Origin: an uncultured Clostridia bacterium
GTDB taxonomy: Bacteria; Bacillota; Clostridia; Christensenellales; Borkfalkiaceae
DNA: 43,227 nucleotides
Assembly: GCA_944372525.1 (NCBI GenBank)
Contig: CALVZL010000035.1
Location: 1 to 43,227 of the forward strand
Direction: 5' to 3'
Position numbers and translations under genes: made by a program. The notes beneath the pieces are model-generated. The model did no database searches and was not told the DNA's origin. It saw nothing but the letters and a program-made list of their open reading frames with translations. Shown here in pieces: positions 1 to 8,400 of the stretch (within the stretch, counting starts at the first letter, position 1; each line of letters opens with the position of its first letter).

Positions 1-531
1 ATAGCGATACCTATATATGTCTATAAAAGGCAGATAATTTTCTTTTTGATAATCTTCCTTCCTCGGCAAATATCCGTGAGAATCGAAAAACGTTTCCAAT
101 CCGTCGCTGATATTCTTCTCGTTCCATTTTGTCAGCGGATATTCTGACAGAATATCGCGGAGCTTCCCAGCGGTTTCATCGTCCTCTGCCGCAACTTCGA
201 TAGCCGTTTCCAACGCCTGCCGAATCGTGACGGACGGCTTATAATATGTAGGGAAGTTCCGCTCCATCCATTCGTGTGCAGTCATCTTGAACAGATACGG
301 AAAGAGCGCGTGCGCGGGCATTCCGTCTTTCACCTTGAAATCTGTAACTGAGGGCAATCTTCCGTGATCGCTCATAAATTGCTCCACACAGTCGCGGACT
401 GTTCCTTCGCTCCACTTCACGAAAGGCATTGCGTCTGCTATTTCAGTGAGCTTTGCGACAAGATCCTCATTTTGCCCTTTCTGAGCCCGAATTTTCAAAA
501 TCGCCTTGAAAATTGCCTGTTTTCGCGTCAT
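1..531 (-). other. HNR-like repeat segment with its own internal start, inserted in sigG (3'-partial)
   Basis: Within the fused frame, codon 109 is an ATG at 529-531 preceded by AAAAGGGG and a 5-nt spacer, so this segment could be translated alone as the inserted element's own gene. It begins MTRKQAIFKAIL and holds two roughly 95-100-residue units. Each has an RQA-type helix followed by KWSE or KWNE, then HGRLP or HGYLP. Such repeats are known as DNA-binding accessory modules of homing endonucleases and phage proteins. No nuclease motif (HNH, GIY-YIG or LAGLIDADG) appears in the visible part; one could lie beyond the left edge. Function is not assigned. Confidence 0.55.
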
Positions 532-855
532 AAATACCCCTTTTCGGGTATTTCGACGTCCTAACGTCTTCGGAACGGCATATGTGGAAAATTTTACGTT
601 GAATTTCAGATCAAAGTGATCGATCGCTTTGATCAAACCCAAACACCCCGCCTGAAACACATCGTCGGCATTGGCATTCTTTGCCCAAAACCGTTTGACA
701 AGAGAGAGAACAAGACGCATGTTTCCCACAATGAATTTTTCTCTCGCTTTGCGGTCTCCCTGTTTGAGCGCACGCATCAGCGCATCGTTCTCCTCCGCAG
801 AAAACTTCGGCAGACCGGACGTATCGACCCCGCATATCACGACCTTTTGCAGCAT
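1..855 (-). CDS. sigG: Sporulation sigma-G N-terminal part fused in frame to HNR-like repeats (interrupted sigG, 3'-partial)
   Basis: Residues 1-95 are a clear SigG start: the VICGVDTSGLP signature at 6-16, then the conserved region-2 blocks GNMRLVLSLVKRF and FNVKFSTYAVP. SigG is the late forespore sigma factor. At residue 96, where SigG normally reads MIIGEIRRYLRD, the sequence becomes KTLGRRNTRKGVF and continues in the same frame, with no stop to the window edge, into two repeats of the form KWxExxIxDxLExFxxxHGxLPxxxD (about residues 143-175 and 238-270). These resemble the homing-endonuclease-associated repeat (HNR/HNH_repeat family). Sigma regions 2.4, 3 and 4 are absent from the window. 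The start ATG at 853-855 has GGAGGTGAAGC upstream, and spoIIGA-sigE precede it, which is the normal sigG location. As read, the product cannot be a working SigG. It may be a skin-like element, an intron with its ORF in frame with the exon, or a decayed gene. The SigG identity is firm; the HNR assignment is moderate. Confidence 0.85.
   Translation of the reverse strand, partial: MLQKVVICGVDTSGLPKFSAEENDALMRALKQGDRKAREKFIVGNMRLVLSLVKRFWAKNANADDVFQAGCLGLIKAIDHFDLKFNVKFSTYAVPKTLGRRNTRKGVFMTRKQAIFKAILKIRAQKGQNEDLVAKLTEIADAMPFVKWSEGTVRDCVEQFMSDHGRLPSVTDFKVKDGMPAHALFPYLFKMTAHEWMERNFPTYYKPSVTIRQALETAIEVAAEDDETAGKLRDILSEYPLTKWNEKNISDGLETFFDSHGYLPRKEDYQKENYLPFIDIYRYRY
532..568. repeat. Two adjacent inverted repeats at the sigG breakpoint
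   Basis: AAATACCC (532-539) and GGGTATTT (546-553) form a perfect 8-bp stem with a 6-nt loop. GACGT (555-559) and ACGTC (564-568) form a second stem with a 4-nt loop. They fill the short gap between the last sigma-G codon (571-573) and the internal ATG of the inserted segment. On the minus strand the first hairpin would bury the AAAAGGGG ribosome binding site of that ATG. Paired palindromes at a breakpoint suggest an element terminus or a structured intron 5' end, but only one junction is visible. Confidence 0.6.
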
Positions 856-1031
856 GCTTCACCTCCGTTATGTAACTGCGCGAAAACAGTATCGGCAAAG
901 CAATAAAATCAATACGCGTCGCGGGAAGATAAGAAGGTTTTCGATCAAAGGCCGCTCTGCACATCCTTTCGACGGCAACTCACAGCTCGCTCTTGCGCAA
1001 ATATCGGTCTCGTCCTTTTCCCCATAAGAAG
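856..1031 (-). promoter_or_regulatory. sigG leader with a possible forespore-type promoter
   Basis: This 176-bp gap between sigE and sigG holds no gene. Read on the minus strand, a GTATT motif is followed about 16 nt later by CGATACTG, loosely like the -35/-10 pattern of SigF/SigG promoters that normally drive sigG. The match is weak and was found by eye. GGAGGTGAAGC directly before the ATG is the sigG ribosome binding site. No terminator is evident after sigE, so read-through from spoIIGA-sigE is also possible. Confidence 0.3.
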
Positions 1032-1742
1032 TCAAACCATTTTGGAAATCTCTTTTTTCAGCCGCTGTATAATCTTTTTTTCCAATCGGGATATATAGCT
1101 TTGTGAAATCCCGAGCCGATCCGCCACATCTTTCTGCGTCATCTCTTCACAGCCGCCCAATCCGAACCGCATAAACATAATTTTCCGTTCCCGTTCCGAC
1201 AGTTTTTTCAGCGCCTCTTTCAGAAGTTCTTTTTCCACGCTGTTTTCAATATCGCCGTAAACCGCATCATTGTCTGTCCCGAGAATATCCGAAAGCAACA
1301 GCTCGTTTCCCTCAAAATCCGTATTAAGCGGTTCGTCGAAAGAAACCTCGCTCTTGAGTTTCGCCGTCCGTCGAAGATGCATTAATATCTCGTTTTCAAT
1401 GCAGCGCGAAGCATAAGTTGCCAGCTTAATGTTTTTTTCCGGACAAAAGGAGTTGATTGCCTTGATGAGTCCGATCGTTCCGATTGAGATCAAATCGTCC
1501 GTATCCACGCCTGTATTTTCAAATTTATGCGAGATATAGACCACCAGCCGTAAATTGTGTTCGATCAGACGCGCCTTGATCTCCTCAGCATTTTCCCCGT
1601 TTTCAAGCTTTCTAAGCATCTCCTTCTCTTCGTCTGCCGTAAGCGGTAACGGAAGCGCTTCGCTTCCGCTGAGATAATGAACAACGTTTTTCTTTATTCT
1701 GAATTTTTCCAGCCAAATCTTTAGTCTCGTCAAAATATTCAT
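1032..1742 (-). CDS. sigE: RNA polymerase sporulation-specific sigma factor E
   Basis: This 236-residue sigma-70 family protein is the first mother-cell sigma factor of sporulation. The N-terminal 25-30 residues are an amphipathic pro-sequence ending in [11 protein letters not shown] (23-33), matching the pro-sigma-E segment cut by SpoIIGA. Region 2 carries [30 protein letters not shown] and [15 protein letters not shown]. Region 4 has the helix-turn-helix [21 protein letters not shown]. Length and sequence fit the family closely. The ATG at 1740-1742 has GGAGGGACTTT upstream. That site lies inside the spoIIGA frame, which runs 131 nt into this gene, so translation of the two is probably coupled. 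Confidence 0.97.
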   Translation of the reverse strand: MNILTRLKIWLEKFRIKKNVVHYLSGSEALPLPLTADEEKEMLRKLENGENAEEIKARLIEHNLRLVVYISHKFENTGVDTDDLISIGTIGLIKAINSFCPEKNIKLATYASRCIENEILMHLRRTAKLKSEVSFDEPLNTDFEGNELLLSDILGTDNDAVYGDIENSVEKELLKEALKKLSERERKIMFMRFGLGGCEEMTQKDVADRLGISQSYISRLEKKIIQRLKKEISKMV

Positions 1743-2541
1743 AAAGTCCCTCCAAAAGCGCAGCGCTTAATATAAGCCGACATTCCCTCATCCCCACCTC
1801 ACCGACGGTGAAATAGCTCTTCCCCGCAGATACAAATTTTCCGCGAATGCAAATTTTCATTTGCTCGCAGACATACACGGGCGCAACACTTTTGCCGTTT
1901 ACCGTATCGATTGCGATCCGCCCCACCGGTTTTTCCTCTTTGCCAAATAAAACATATGCCGACGCGGCGGACAATACACATACCCCCTGCCCCCGAAACG
2001 TAAGAAGATTTCCGCTGTCTGCAAACCCAGACCACCGCACTTCTTTCTCCTTGGTTTCAAGCATACAGAGATACATCCCCTGTTTCATCAGCCGACTGCT
2101 TTTCCATGCCGAGATCGTTTTGCTCAAAATAATTGCAAATGCCGCACTGATCAGTACAACCAATAAAACAGGAGCTCGGCTGACCGTAAACGTGCCGTTT
2201 GTATAGTTTGCTCCAAAGAAAGAATACACCGCCGCAAGGAGTCCCCCGAGCGAAAAGGTAAATAAAAAGAAAAATGCACTCGTCTTGATCCAGACTGTAA
2301 AACGCCTCCCCGGAACCGCAAGGATCGCAAGCAGGATACCCGTAAGAAGTTTTACAATCCCAAGGAAGGGATCCGGCAATGCAATCAACGGAAAAAGCAG
2401 TGCCGCTCCGCCCCCGAGCCCGGCTGAAAGAAACAAACGCAGCACGCTGATTCTTCCGTGCACACATTTTACGGCGAGATAAAGCAAGACGCCGTCGAGC
2501 AAACAATTTTCGGCAAAGACATATTCCACGTAAACGACCAT
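1612..2541 (-). CDS. spoIIGA: Sporulation sigma-E factor-processing aspartic peptidase SpoIIGA
   Basis: SpoIIGA is the membrane-bound aspartic protease that activates pro-sigma-E at the sporulation septum. The N-terminal half has about five hydrophobic segments beginning [20 protein letters not shown], as in the family. The cytoplasmic half has the catalytic-type motif ADSGN with Asp175. The chosen start is the ATG at 2539-2541, preceded by GGTGAGGCGG; an upstream in-frame start would add 51 residues that are not membrane-like and lie outside the family. The predicted 309 residues fit the family. The stop lies 131 nt inside sigE in another frame, much more overlap than usual, so the last 40 or so residues (rich in K, R and S) may be a lineage-specific tail or the result of stop loss. 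Confidence 0.93.
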   Translation of the reverse strand: MVVYVEYVFAENCLLDGVLLYLAVKCVHGRISVLRLFLSAGLGGGAALLFPLIALPDPFLGIVKLLTGILLAILAVPGRRFTVWIKTSAFFFLFTFSLGGLLAAVYSFFGANYTNGTFTVSRAPVLLVVLISAAFAIILSKTISAWKSSRLMKQGMYLCMLETKEKEVRWSGFADSGNLLTFRGQGVCVLSAASAYVLFGKEEKPVGRIAIDTVNGKSVAPVYVCEQMKICIRGKFVSAGKSYFTVGEVGMRECRLILSAALLEGLYEYFDETKDLAGKIQNKEKRCSLSQRKRSASVTAYGRRREGDA

Positions 2542-2562
2542 CCGCCTCACCCCGCGATAGAG

Positions 2563-2685
2563 ATTATAACGAACGAACGCCGCATGAAAAACAATTTTAC
2601 CGTCTAAAGAAGACGAACTTTGTCGGGCAGATTTCGCAGAAGCCCTTTTGCCTGCTTTCAAAACTAAGAAAAAAGTGAGTCGACA
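2563..2685 (-). promoter_or_regulatory. Candidate Spo0A-controlled promoter region of spoIIGA-sigE
   Basis: On the minus strand a TATAAT (2563-2568) lies 22 bp before the spoIIGA start codon, with no good -35 at 17 bp. Upstream lie TGTCGAC (2679-2685, minus strand) and TGTCGGG (2621-2627, plus strand), each close to the 0A box TGTCGAA. The Bacillus spoIIG promoter is likewise a SigA promoter with poor spacing that depends on Spo0A boxes. Positions were read by eye and the boxes are imperfect. Confidence 0.35.
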
Positions 2686-2749
2686 CAATTCCACAAAAGT
2701 ATACCGTTTCCCCGAGATATTTTCGTTTTACTGTGCATGAGAAAAAAAG

Positions 2750-2843
2750 TTATCCAAAATTTTTCCACAATTCGACGAGATATTCCACAAAAATTGTAAT
2801 TTTCAATAAAACATGGGGATAACCTCTCAAAATCTTATCCACA
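2750..2843. promoter_or_regulatory. DnaA-box cluster
   Basis: Five matches to the DnaA box TTATCCACA lie within 94 bp of AT-rich DNA: TTATCCAAA (2750-2758), TTTTCCACA (2761-2769), TATTCCACA (2781-2789), TTATCCCCA on the minus strand (2814-2822) and a perfect TTATCCACA (2835-2843). A partial site, TGTGGAC, starts at 2857. Three of the five have one mismatch, one is exact and one has two mismatches. No replication gene is near, so this is more likely a DnaA-titrating or regulatory cluster than oriC. Confidence 0.6.
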
Positions 2844-2885
2844 AAATAAAATTTATTGTGGACGGTTTTTTCCTTAAAAAAACCG

Positions 2886-2914
2886 TTGACAAAGACAAAC
2901 GAAACCGCTATAAT
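2886..2914 (+). promoter_or_regulatory. SigA-type promoter of tRNA-Arg
   Basis: TTGACA (2886-2891) and TATAAT (2909-2914) are both perfect consensus hexamers with a 17-bp spacer. The tRNA begins 55 bp after the -10. This is one of the strongest housekeeping promoters in the window, as expected for a stable RNA gene. Confidence 0.9.
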
Positions 2915-2969
2915 ATATAGGTGTTCTCGGATATCTCTGTTTTGATCTGAGAACATCGATAAATTTTTC

Positions 2970-3046
2970 GCGCTGTTAGCTCAATTGGATAGAGCGTTGG
3001 TCTACGGAACCAAAGGCTAGGGATTCGAGTTCCTTACGGCGCACCA
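2970..3046 (+). tRNA. tRNA-Arg (anticodon ACG)
   Basis: The 77-nt cloverleaf includes an encoded 3' CCA. The acceptor strands GCGCTGT and ACGGCGC pair with one G-T wobble. The D arm contains TAGCTCAATTGGATAGAGC. The anticodon stem TTGGT/ACCAA encloses the loop CT-ACG-GA with the anticodon at 3004-3006. The T loop has GGATTCGAGTTCC. The first anticodon A would be edited to inosine to read CGU, CGC and CGA. It has its own promoter and terminator and stands alone. Confidence 0.97.
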
Positions 3047-3055
3047 AAGAAGTAT

Positions 3056-3105
3056 AATCCGAATGATTTGCTGATAAATAGCGAATGGTTCGGATTTACT
3101 TTTTT
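3056..3105 (+). terminator. Terminator of tRNA-Arg
   Basis: AATCCGAA (3056-3063) pairs with TTCGGATT (3089-3096) around a long loop, and TACTTTTTT follows. It starts 10 bp after the tRNA CCA end, consistent with a factor-independent terminator. Confidence 0.75.
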
Positions 3106-3577
3106 AATTGGCGGATGGTGACGAAATCGCGCCTTCGGCGAACGATACGCTATTTAAGTCGCTTTACTCCTTACGGCTTTTCTCTTTTCAAGTGAATGCA
3201 GACGCGTTTAATTCAGCAAACAACCAATTCAATTTGGCGAAAGCTGTTACTTAAAAATTATGACAGAAAATATCGTTTCAATATTTGCTGTTAACCGGAT
3301 AATGAATTTGTTATTGTTGTAGCTTTGGCTAGGCGCAGTTCTTTGCAGATATGTTCTAATTAAGTCTATAAAATCTTTTGAGAATCAAAATATCAAAAAA
3401 GGAAGAAAGTATAAATTTCTTCCCTTTTTTATACTGATTAAAATAAAATTCAGCCTTGTTTATTTTAATTTTCCTGGCAAAAAGCATATAAAATGTTTGG
3501 TTTAAAAGTTTGTAAGACGGTTAATTTGTCGGCGGTCGATTATTGTAGAGTTTACTCTGAATAATATTTTAAAGTTA
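3106..3577. other. AT-rich non-coding region between tRNA-Arg and an LRR lipoprotein gene
   Basis: I see no gene with a credible start and ribosome binding site in this stretch. It is visibly richer in A and T than the housekeeping regions. Apart from the terminator at 3395-3430, it holds an AT hairpin, ATTAAAATAAA (3437-3447) against TTTATTTTAAT (3459-3469). The position just behind a tRNA 3' end is a common integration site for mobile DNA, but I found no copy of the tRNA 3' end that would mark an attachment site. Confidence 0.5.
3395..3430 (-). terminator. Hairpin terminator downstream of the LRR lipoprotein gene
   Basis: GGAAGAAA (3401-3408) pairs perfectly with TTTCTTCC (3416-3423). Six A residues precede the stem and six T residues follow it, so it can work on either strand. 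It most likely ends the minus-strand LRR transcript, whose stop codon is about 150 bp upstream. Confidence 0.6.
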
Positions 3578-5344
3578 TTAAATTTTGGATAAGTTTCCGT
3601 CGGTGCATCTGATTGTATAATAGCCGGTATTGCTGTTCCAATCAGTGTCTTTAACGATTTCTAACCACTGCGTCTTTGTCCCGCCAAATTCAATCGTAGT
3701 AAGATAAATACAGCCGCAAAACGCACTGTTGCCTATGATTTTTACGTTTTCGCTTATTGTAATGCGGCATATCTTAGGAGCGTTTATGCCGCCGACATTG
3801 AAAAGACGAGCAGGAATTTTTAAGACATCATCGCCAAAGGTAACTTCAATACCGTCGCCGTCTTTGCCTGCGTTGTAGAAGGGAAAGCTGTTATTTGGAA
3901 TATCGTTTACCGATACCGCATTAAATATGATTTCCGCAAGATTGTTACAGTTATAAAATGCCCTATATCCTATGTCCTTCACATTGTTGCCTATCAGAAC
4001 TTGTTTAAGGTTTTGACAGTTTGCAAAAGCCTGATCTCCTATGCTCGTTAAACCGTTCCCCGTGTTGACGGAAATGAGGTTTGCCTCTTTATCGTTATGT
4101 CTGAACATATATGCGGGTATTCTTTCTACATCGTCGCCGAAAATAAGTTCAATGCCTTCGCTTGCTGTGCCTGCATTTTCGAAAGTGAAAGCAATCATGC
4201 TGAAATCATCGACCGATTTTGCGTTCCATTGAATTTTTTTCAAAGCGGTACAATCCATAAACGTTTCAGACCCTATAAGTGTAACCTTTTCGGGAATGAT
4301 TATGGAGGTAAGTGAGGTGCAGCCGTTAAAAGCTCCGCCCGCAATACTTTGAAGGTTATTCGGTAAATCTATTTCGGTCAGCGAGAAGCAGTTTTTAAAT
4401 GCGCTGCCGCCGATTCGGACAATGCTTTCCGGCAATTCGACGGAATGTAGGTTGTAAGAATAGAGAAAAGCATTGCTTTCAATTTCTTCACCGTCGGTGA
4501 TGACTACACTTTCAAGCGAGGTTTTGGGAATGTATTTCGCCGCATAAGCGGGAATTGTTGCAGTTACTATATTGTGGCATCCTTCAAAGGAACTGTCACT
4601 TATCTCGATTTTTATTTGGCTTGCGGATATGGTTAACGAGTTGAGTGCGGTACAATCTTTAAAAGCATTGAATTCTATACACGTAATATTTTGAGGGATA
4701 GTAAGAGAAGTCAATCTCGTGCAGTCGGAAAAAGCCCCGCCGCCTAAAAGCTCAACACCGTTTCCAAGCGACAGCGATGTTATGCTGTTGCAATTAGCAA
4801 AAGCCATTCCTCCTATTGAGGTAACGGAGTTTGGAATTGTAACGGAAGCGAGCGAAGTGCACCCATAAAATACATTGCTTGAAATGCTTCTAAGACTTTC
4901 CGGGAGTGTAATAGTTGTGAGCCCCGTACAATTTGCGAATGCGCCATGTTCCATGTCCTCAACGCCGTAAGGAATCGTGATGGAAGAAAGATTTGTGCAG
5001 CCGCTAAAAGATTGCTTGCCTATTGTTTTCAGAGTATTAGGTAAAATTACAGACAGAATTTCAGTATTGTTTTCAAAAGCCGATTCACCTATTTTCAGAA
5101 CGGGCAATTCACTATATTCAGAAGGAACGGATAGGTTTTCTTCGTATCCGTCATAACCTGCAACCGAATAATATTTCTCATCTTCACTTAAATGAAGAAT
5201 AAATCCGTCAACATTGGCAATGGCTTCTTTTTTTTCGCTTTCGGCGGGGTCTTTGATGTTGTTTCCCGCACCGCATCCAAACAGCATCCCTGCCGATAAT
5301 AGACAACCTGAAATTGCAAGAACAGAATATATAATTTTTTTCAT
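3578..5344 (-). CDS. BspA-type leucine-rich-repeat surface lipoprotein
   Basis: This 588-residue protein has a lipoprotein signal peptide (KK, a hydrophobic core, then LFGC with Cys24). A run of about 20-25-residue BspA/LRR_5 repeats follows, of the kind xxFxxCxxLxxIxIPxxVxxIG, for example FSGCTNLSSITIPYGV and FYGCTSLASVTIPNSV, and fills residues 70 to the end. This class is exported and often binds host proteins or other cells, but the ligand cannot be read from the sequence. Base composition is clearly more AT-rich than the next LRR gene, and the gene sits just beyond a tRNA, which suggests acquisition by transfer. The ribosome binding site is weak (GGGGCTTAA before the ATG at 5342-5344). 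It is probably transcribed separately from its neighbours. Confidence 0.85.
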   Translation of the reverse strand: MKKIIYSVLAISGCLLSAGMLFGCGAGNNIKDPAESEKKEAIANVDGFILHLSEDEKYYSVAGYDGYEENLSVPSEYSELPVLKIGESAFENNTEILSVILPNTLKTIGKQSFSGCTNLSSITIPYGVEDMEHGAFANCTGLTTITLPESLRSISSNVFYGCTSLASVTIPNSVTSIGGMAFANCNSITSLSLGNGVELLGGGAFSDCTRLTSLTIPQNITCIEFNAFKDCTALNSLTISASQIKIEISDSSFEGCHNIVTATIPAYAAKYIPKTSLESVVITDGEEIESNAFLYSYNLHSVELPESIVRIGGSAFKNCFSLTEIDLPNNLQSIAGGAFNGCTSLTSIIIPEKVTLIGSETFMDCTALKKIQWNAKSVDDFSMIAFTFENAGTASEGIELIFGDDVERIPAYMFRHNDKEANLISVNTGNGLTSIGDQAFANCQNLKQVLIGNNVKDIGYRAFYNCNNLAEIIFNAVSVNDIPNNSFPFYNAGKDGDGIEVTFGDDVLKIPARLFNVGGINAPKICRITISENVKIIGNSAFCGCIYLTTIEFGGTKTQWLEIVKDTDWNSNTGYYTIRCTDGNLSKI

Positions 5345-5435
5345 TTAAGCCCCGATTTATAAAAATATCATTTGTTTTTATTTGTTTTTATATTGTCGTT
5401 AATATATGATAATTTTAAATGATTATATCAAGAAG

Positions 5436-8400
5436 TTAAGTCTCGCTGTCCACAACAAAGAAATTTCCTTTGAGATGGAAGGTTACCGTCTTGCCCGTCG
5501 CATTGCTGTGGAAGGTATAATAAGTAGTTCCGCCGATCACGACCGTCATGTACTCGGCGACCTCCGGCTGTGCGCCGGAGATATTCGCATTGGAAACCCA
5601 AAGCGTGTTTTCCCCGTAATCGAGATTGATCCGCTGATAAGCGTTCGCCGCAGAAGAGCTGCTGTCCGCATAATAGAAATAAGACTCAGACACACTGAAT
5701 ACCCTTCGGCTCGCATCAAAATAATTTTGGACCGAAAGTTTCACGCTGGTTCCTTCGTTTACAGAGGTCTTATAAATGCTAAACGAAGTCTTATTCAGAT
5801 TCCAGCCGACCGAACCCAAGTAGAAACAGGTATAGCTTCCCTTCTTTGCAATGCCGACTTGGGTGAGTTCGGAGTCAAACCATGTAAAGAAATAAACGTC
5901 GGACCCGTAGTTGAACCGTTGCGTTCCCGCATAATTCAACGCATCGTTCTCCAAAATATACTCATATGTACCGTCCTGATTTACGGTCACTGTCGCATAG
6001 AAACGGATAGATTCCGTCGCTGAAGTATTAATCTGCACAGGGAAGACATTGCTTGAAACAGAATTGATCCGTACAAACGTAATCGGATTGCCCTCCGTAG
6101 AGAAATAGAAATACTGGTCGGAATTGCTGACATGGACGATCGCAAGCCTGTCTTGATACCCTCCGGATTGTCTGATATAATAGATAATGGGGATTTCCTG
6201 CATCTCTCCGATTTTGGAGTCCCTGCTCAGTCCGAAATAAACATCGTCGGATCCAATGCGACAGACGAACTGACCGATTCCGTTTGCCAAGTCAATCGAG
6301 CCGCTTCCCTCTGCCGCCTCGCCTTCCGAAAGTGAAGTACGCAGCTCTCCGGTCATGCTGTCAAACTCATATTGTCCGCTGTAATATACACCTTCCCGAT
6401 AGAAGAGCCAATTCTCCGTGCCGTCAAAATAGACACAATCGTCAGGCGAGCTCGTCACATAATATTTGCCCGCCTCCGCCGTCTGCGAAACGGAGACGAT
6501 CGCAAATGTCTTTTCTTCCGTCTGCAAATATATGATCTTGTATTCGTCTTCCGAAATCAAGAGCAAGTTCGTGCTCTCCCCGAAGAATACGAACTGCATC
6601 GACACGCCGTTCAGTTTTGCCGTGAAATAGCCGTCCAGCACAAGACGATCCGATCCGCCGGTAAACACCCCCGCGATTCCGGAAGCAACAACGTCGAAGT
6701 GCATCGTTTTCCCTTCATAATCTCCCTGCAACAATCCGTTCTGCGAAATGCAGGAATACCCCCAGAAAACTTCCGAACCGTTCAGAAGGAACGAGATGGA
6801 AGTATCATGCAGCAGATAGCCCGCCGTGATGACGGACTCCCCGGAGACAAGCGTCAATTTTCCGTCATACACCGTGCCCGCTTCCGAATAAGACTGTCCG
6901 TCCAGTTTGACATATGCCGCATTATTCAAATCGTAATAAACACCGGCTTCTTCGCCGATTTGAGAGTAGGCGCTTTCCCCGATTTCAAGCACCGCCCCCG
7001 CCGACTCGGAGGAAGCCCGAAAAATCGCAGAAGAAATGCCGTCGATTCCCTCGATCGTGAGAATGCCCTCCTCGGAAATGGAATATTTTCCGATCTTTGT
7101 CCCTTCATTGAGGAAATGCACCACGATATTTCCCGCTCCGTCCAGTTTTACAACGACAGTATCCAGCGACCCGTATGCCCCCGCCTCCGCGCCGCGTACA
7201 ACGAGGGACTGCGAATCGGCCGCAAAGCAACCAAAAAGGGAAAACTCAGAGGGATGCGAAACGCCTTCGGCTGCATAGTACACCGTAATTTTTTTCAATT
7301 CGGAATCACCGTCATATCCGGGAACCGCATCGTAGCAGAGCCAACCCCCGCCTTCAAATCCGCTTTCTTCCGAAAACCGGACAAGGGCATATCCGTTCGT
7401 CGTTCCGCGCATGGTAATTATCCCGAAACCGGTTTGATACTGTGTTCCCCGCGCAAAAGGCCCCTCGGTCACGAGCTGACGGAAGTCAGAAAGAGAATAG
7501 TTTACGGGAACTTTCCCATTCATAGCCAAATTCTCAAGATCGGAAAGGCTCTCCTCAAATGCGTCGAGAAAGGGCTGACATTCCGGACTGATCCAGCCGC
7601 TTCCGCTCCATTCCTCTTTTGCGGAAAGCGGAGTCCAAACCTTCTGCTCTTCCGAAGTGCTGTCGTTATTGTTAAGCAAAACGGGATAGATCACACCTTT
7701 TTCTTCATAACAAAAGGCGCCGCTTCCCACAGTCGGAGCGATTTCTCCGCGGAAAATAAGCTCCGTAAGGTACTTTTGTCCGCCAAAAGCGCCTGCTCCG
7801 ATCTCCAAAATCCCCGTACCGAAAGAAACACCCAACAAAGTCCCTTGTGAAAAGGCTTTTGCGCCGATTTTTTGAAGTCCGTCCCCGAATTGTACAAATC
7901 GGAGAGACTGATTGCCGCAAACGGCGCCGTCTGCAACTTCCACGACCTCTTCCGGTACTTCATAGACGATCCCGGATCCCTGATAATCGTAAAGTACGCC
8001 TCCCTCTATCGTCTGACCGTTTTCGTCCGCAGAAAGCAGCCTGACGGTGAAGCGCTCCCCGTCAAAGAGTACGGTGACGCGGGATCCGTCTTCCGAAATC
8101 TCATACGCGTGGGAATACCCGTATTGGGTTGCAGGAACGATCTCGGACTCGCGCAGCAAAAATGCGCGATCTCCCATACCAAGATAGGCATTGAACGATT
8201 CTCCGCGATAAATTCCGTTCCCGGAAACAGCTTTTGCGTGACGCTCCCCCGAAAGCACGTTGATCTGCAGATTCTGCGAAGAAACGGAAAGTTTCCCCGC
8301 GATCTTTTCCGTTAACGTTTCACCCGAAGCATCAGCCGCAAAAGCAGAATAGGCATCTTCTGTCGCATACAGAGCAAGAGTCGTCTGAGGAACCCCGAAT

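Noticed and set aside
1-855. Intein in SigG
   Set aside because: The break occurs after Pro95 and the next residue is Lys, not Cys, Ser or Ala as inteins need. No intein motifs (A, B) are visible in the inserted part.
2750-2843. Main chromosomal origin (oriC)
   Set aside because: No dnaA, dnaN, rpmH or gidA-type neighbours; a secondary DnaA-binding site is a better fit.
2750-2956. A short minus-strand ORF across the DnaA boxes and tRNA promoter
   Set aside because: It covers a perfect promoter and repeated DnaA sites, and has no ribosome binding site and no recognisable sequence.
3047-3577. Prophage or integrative element attached at the tRNA-Arg
   Set aside because: No integrase gene or duplicate of the tRNA 3' end was found, so only a composition-based suspicion remains.
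6372-7850. A 492-residue open frame opposite the large lipoprotein gene
   Set aside because: Arg-rich antisense translation with no motif, and it lacks a start context. The minus-strand gene has a signal peptide, a promoter and repeats.
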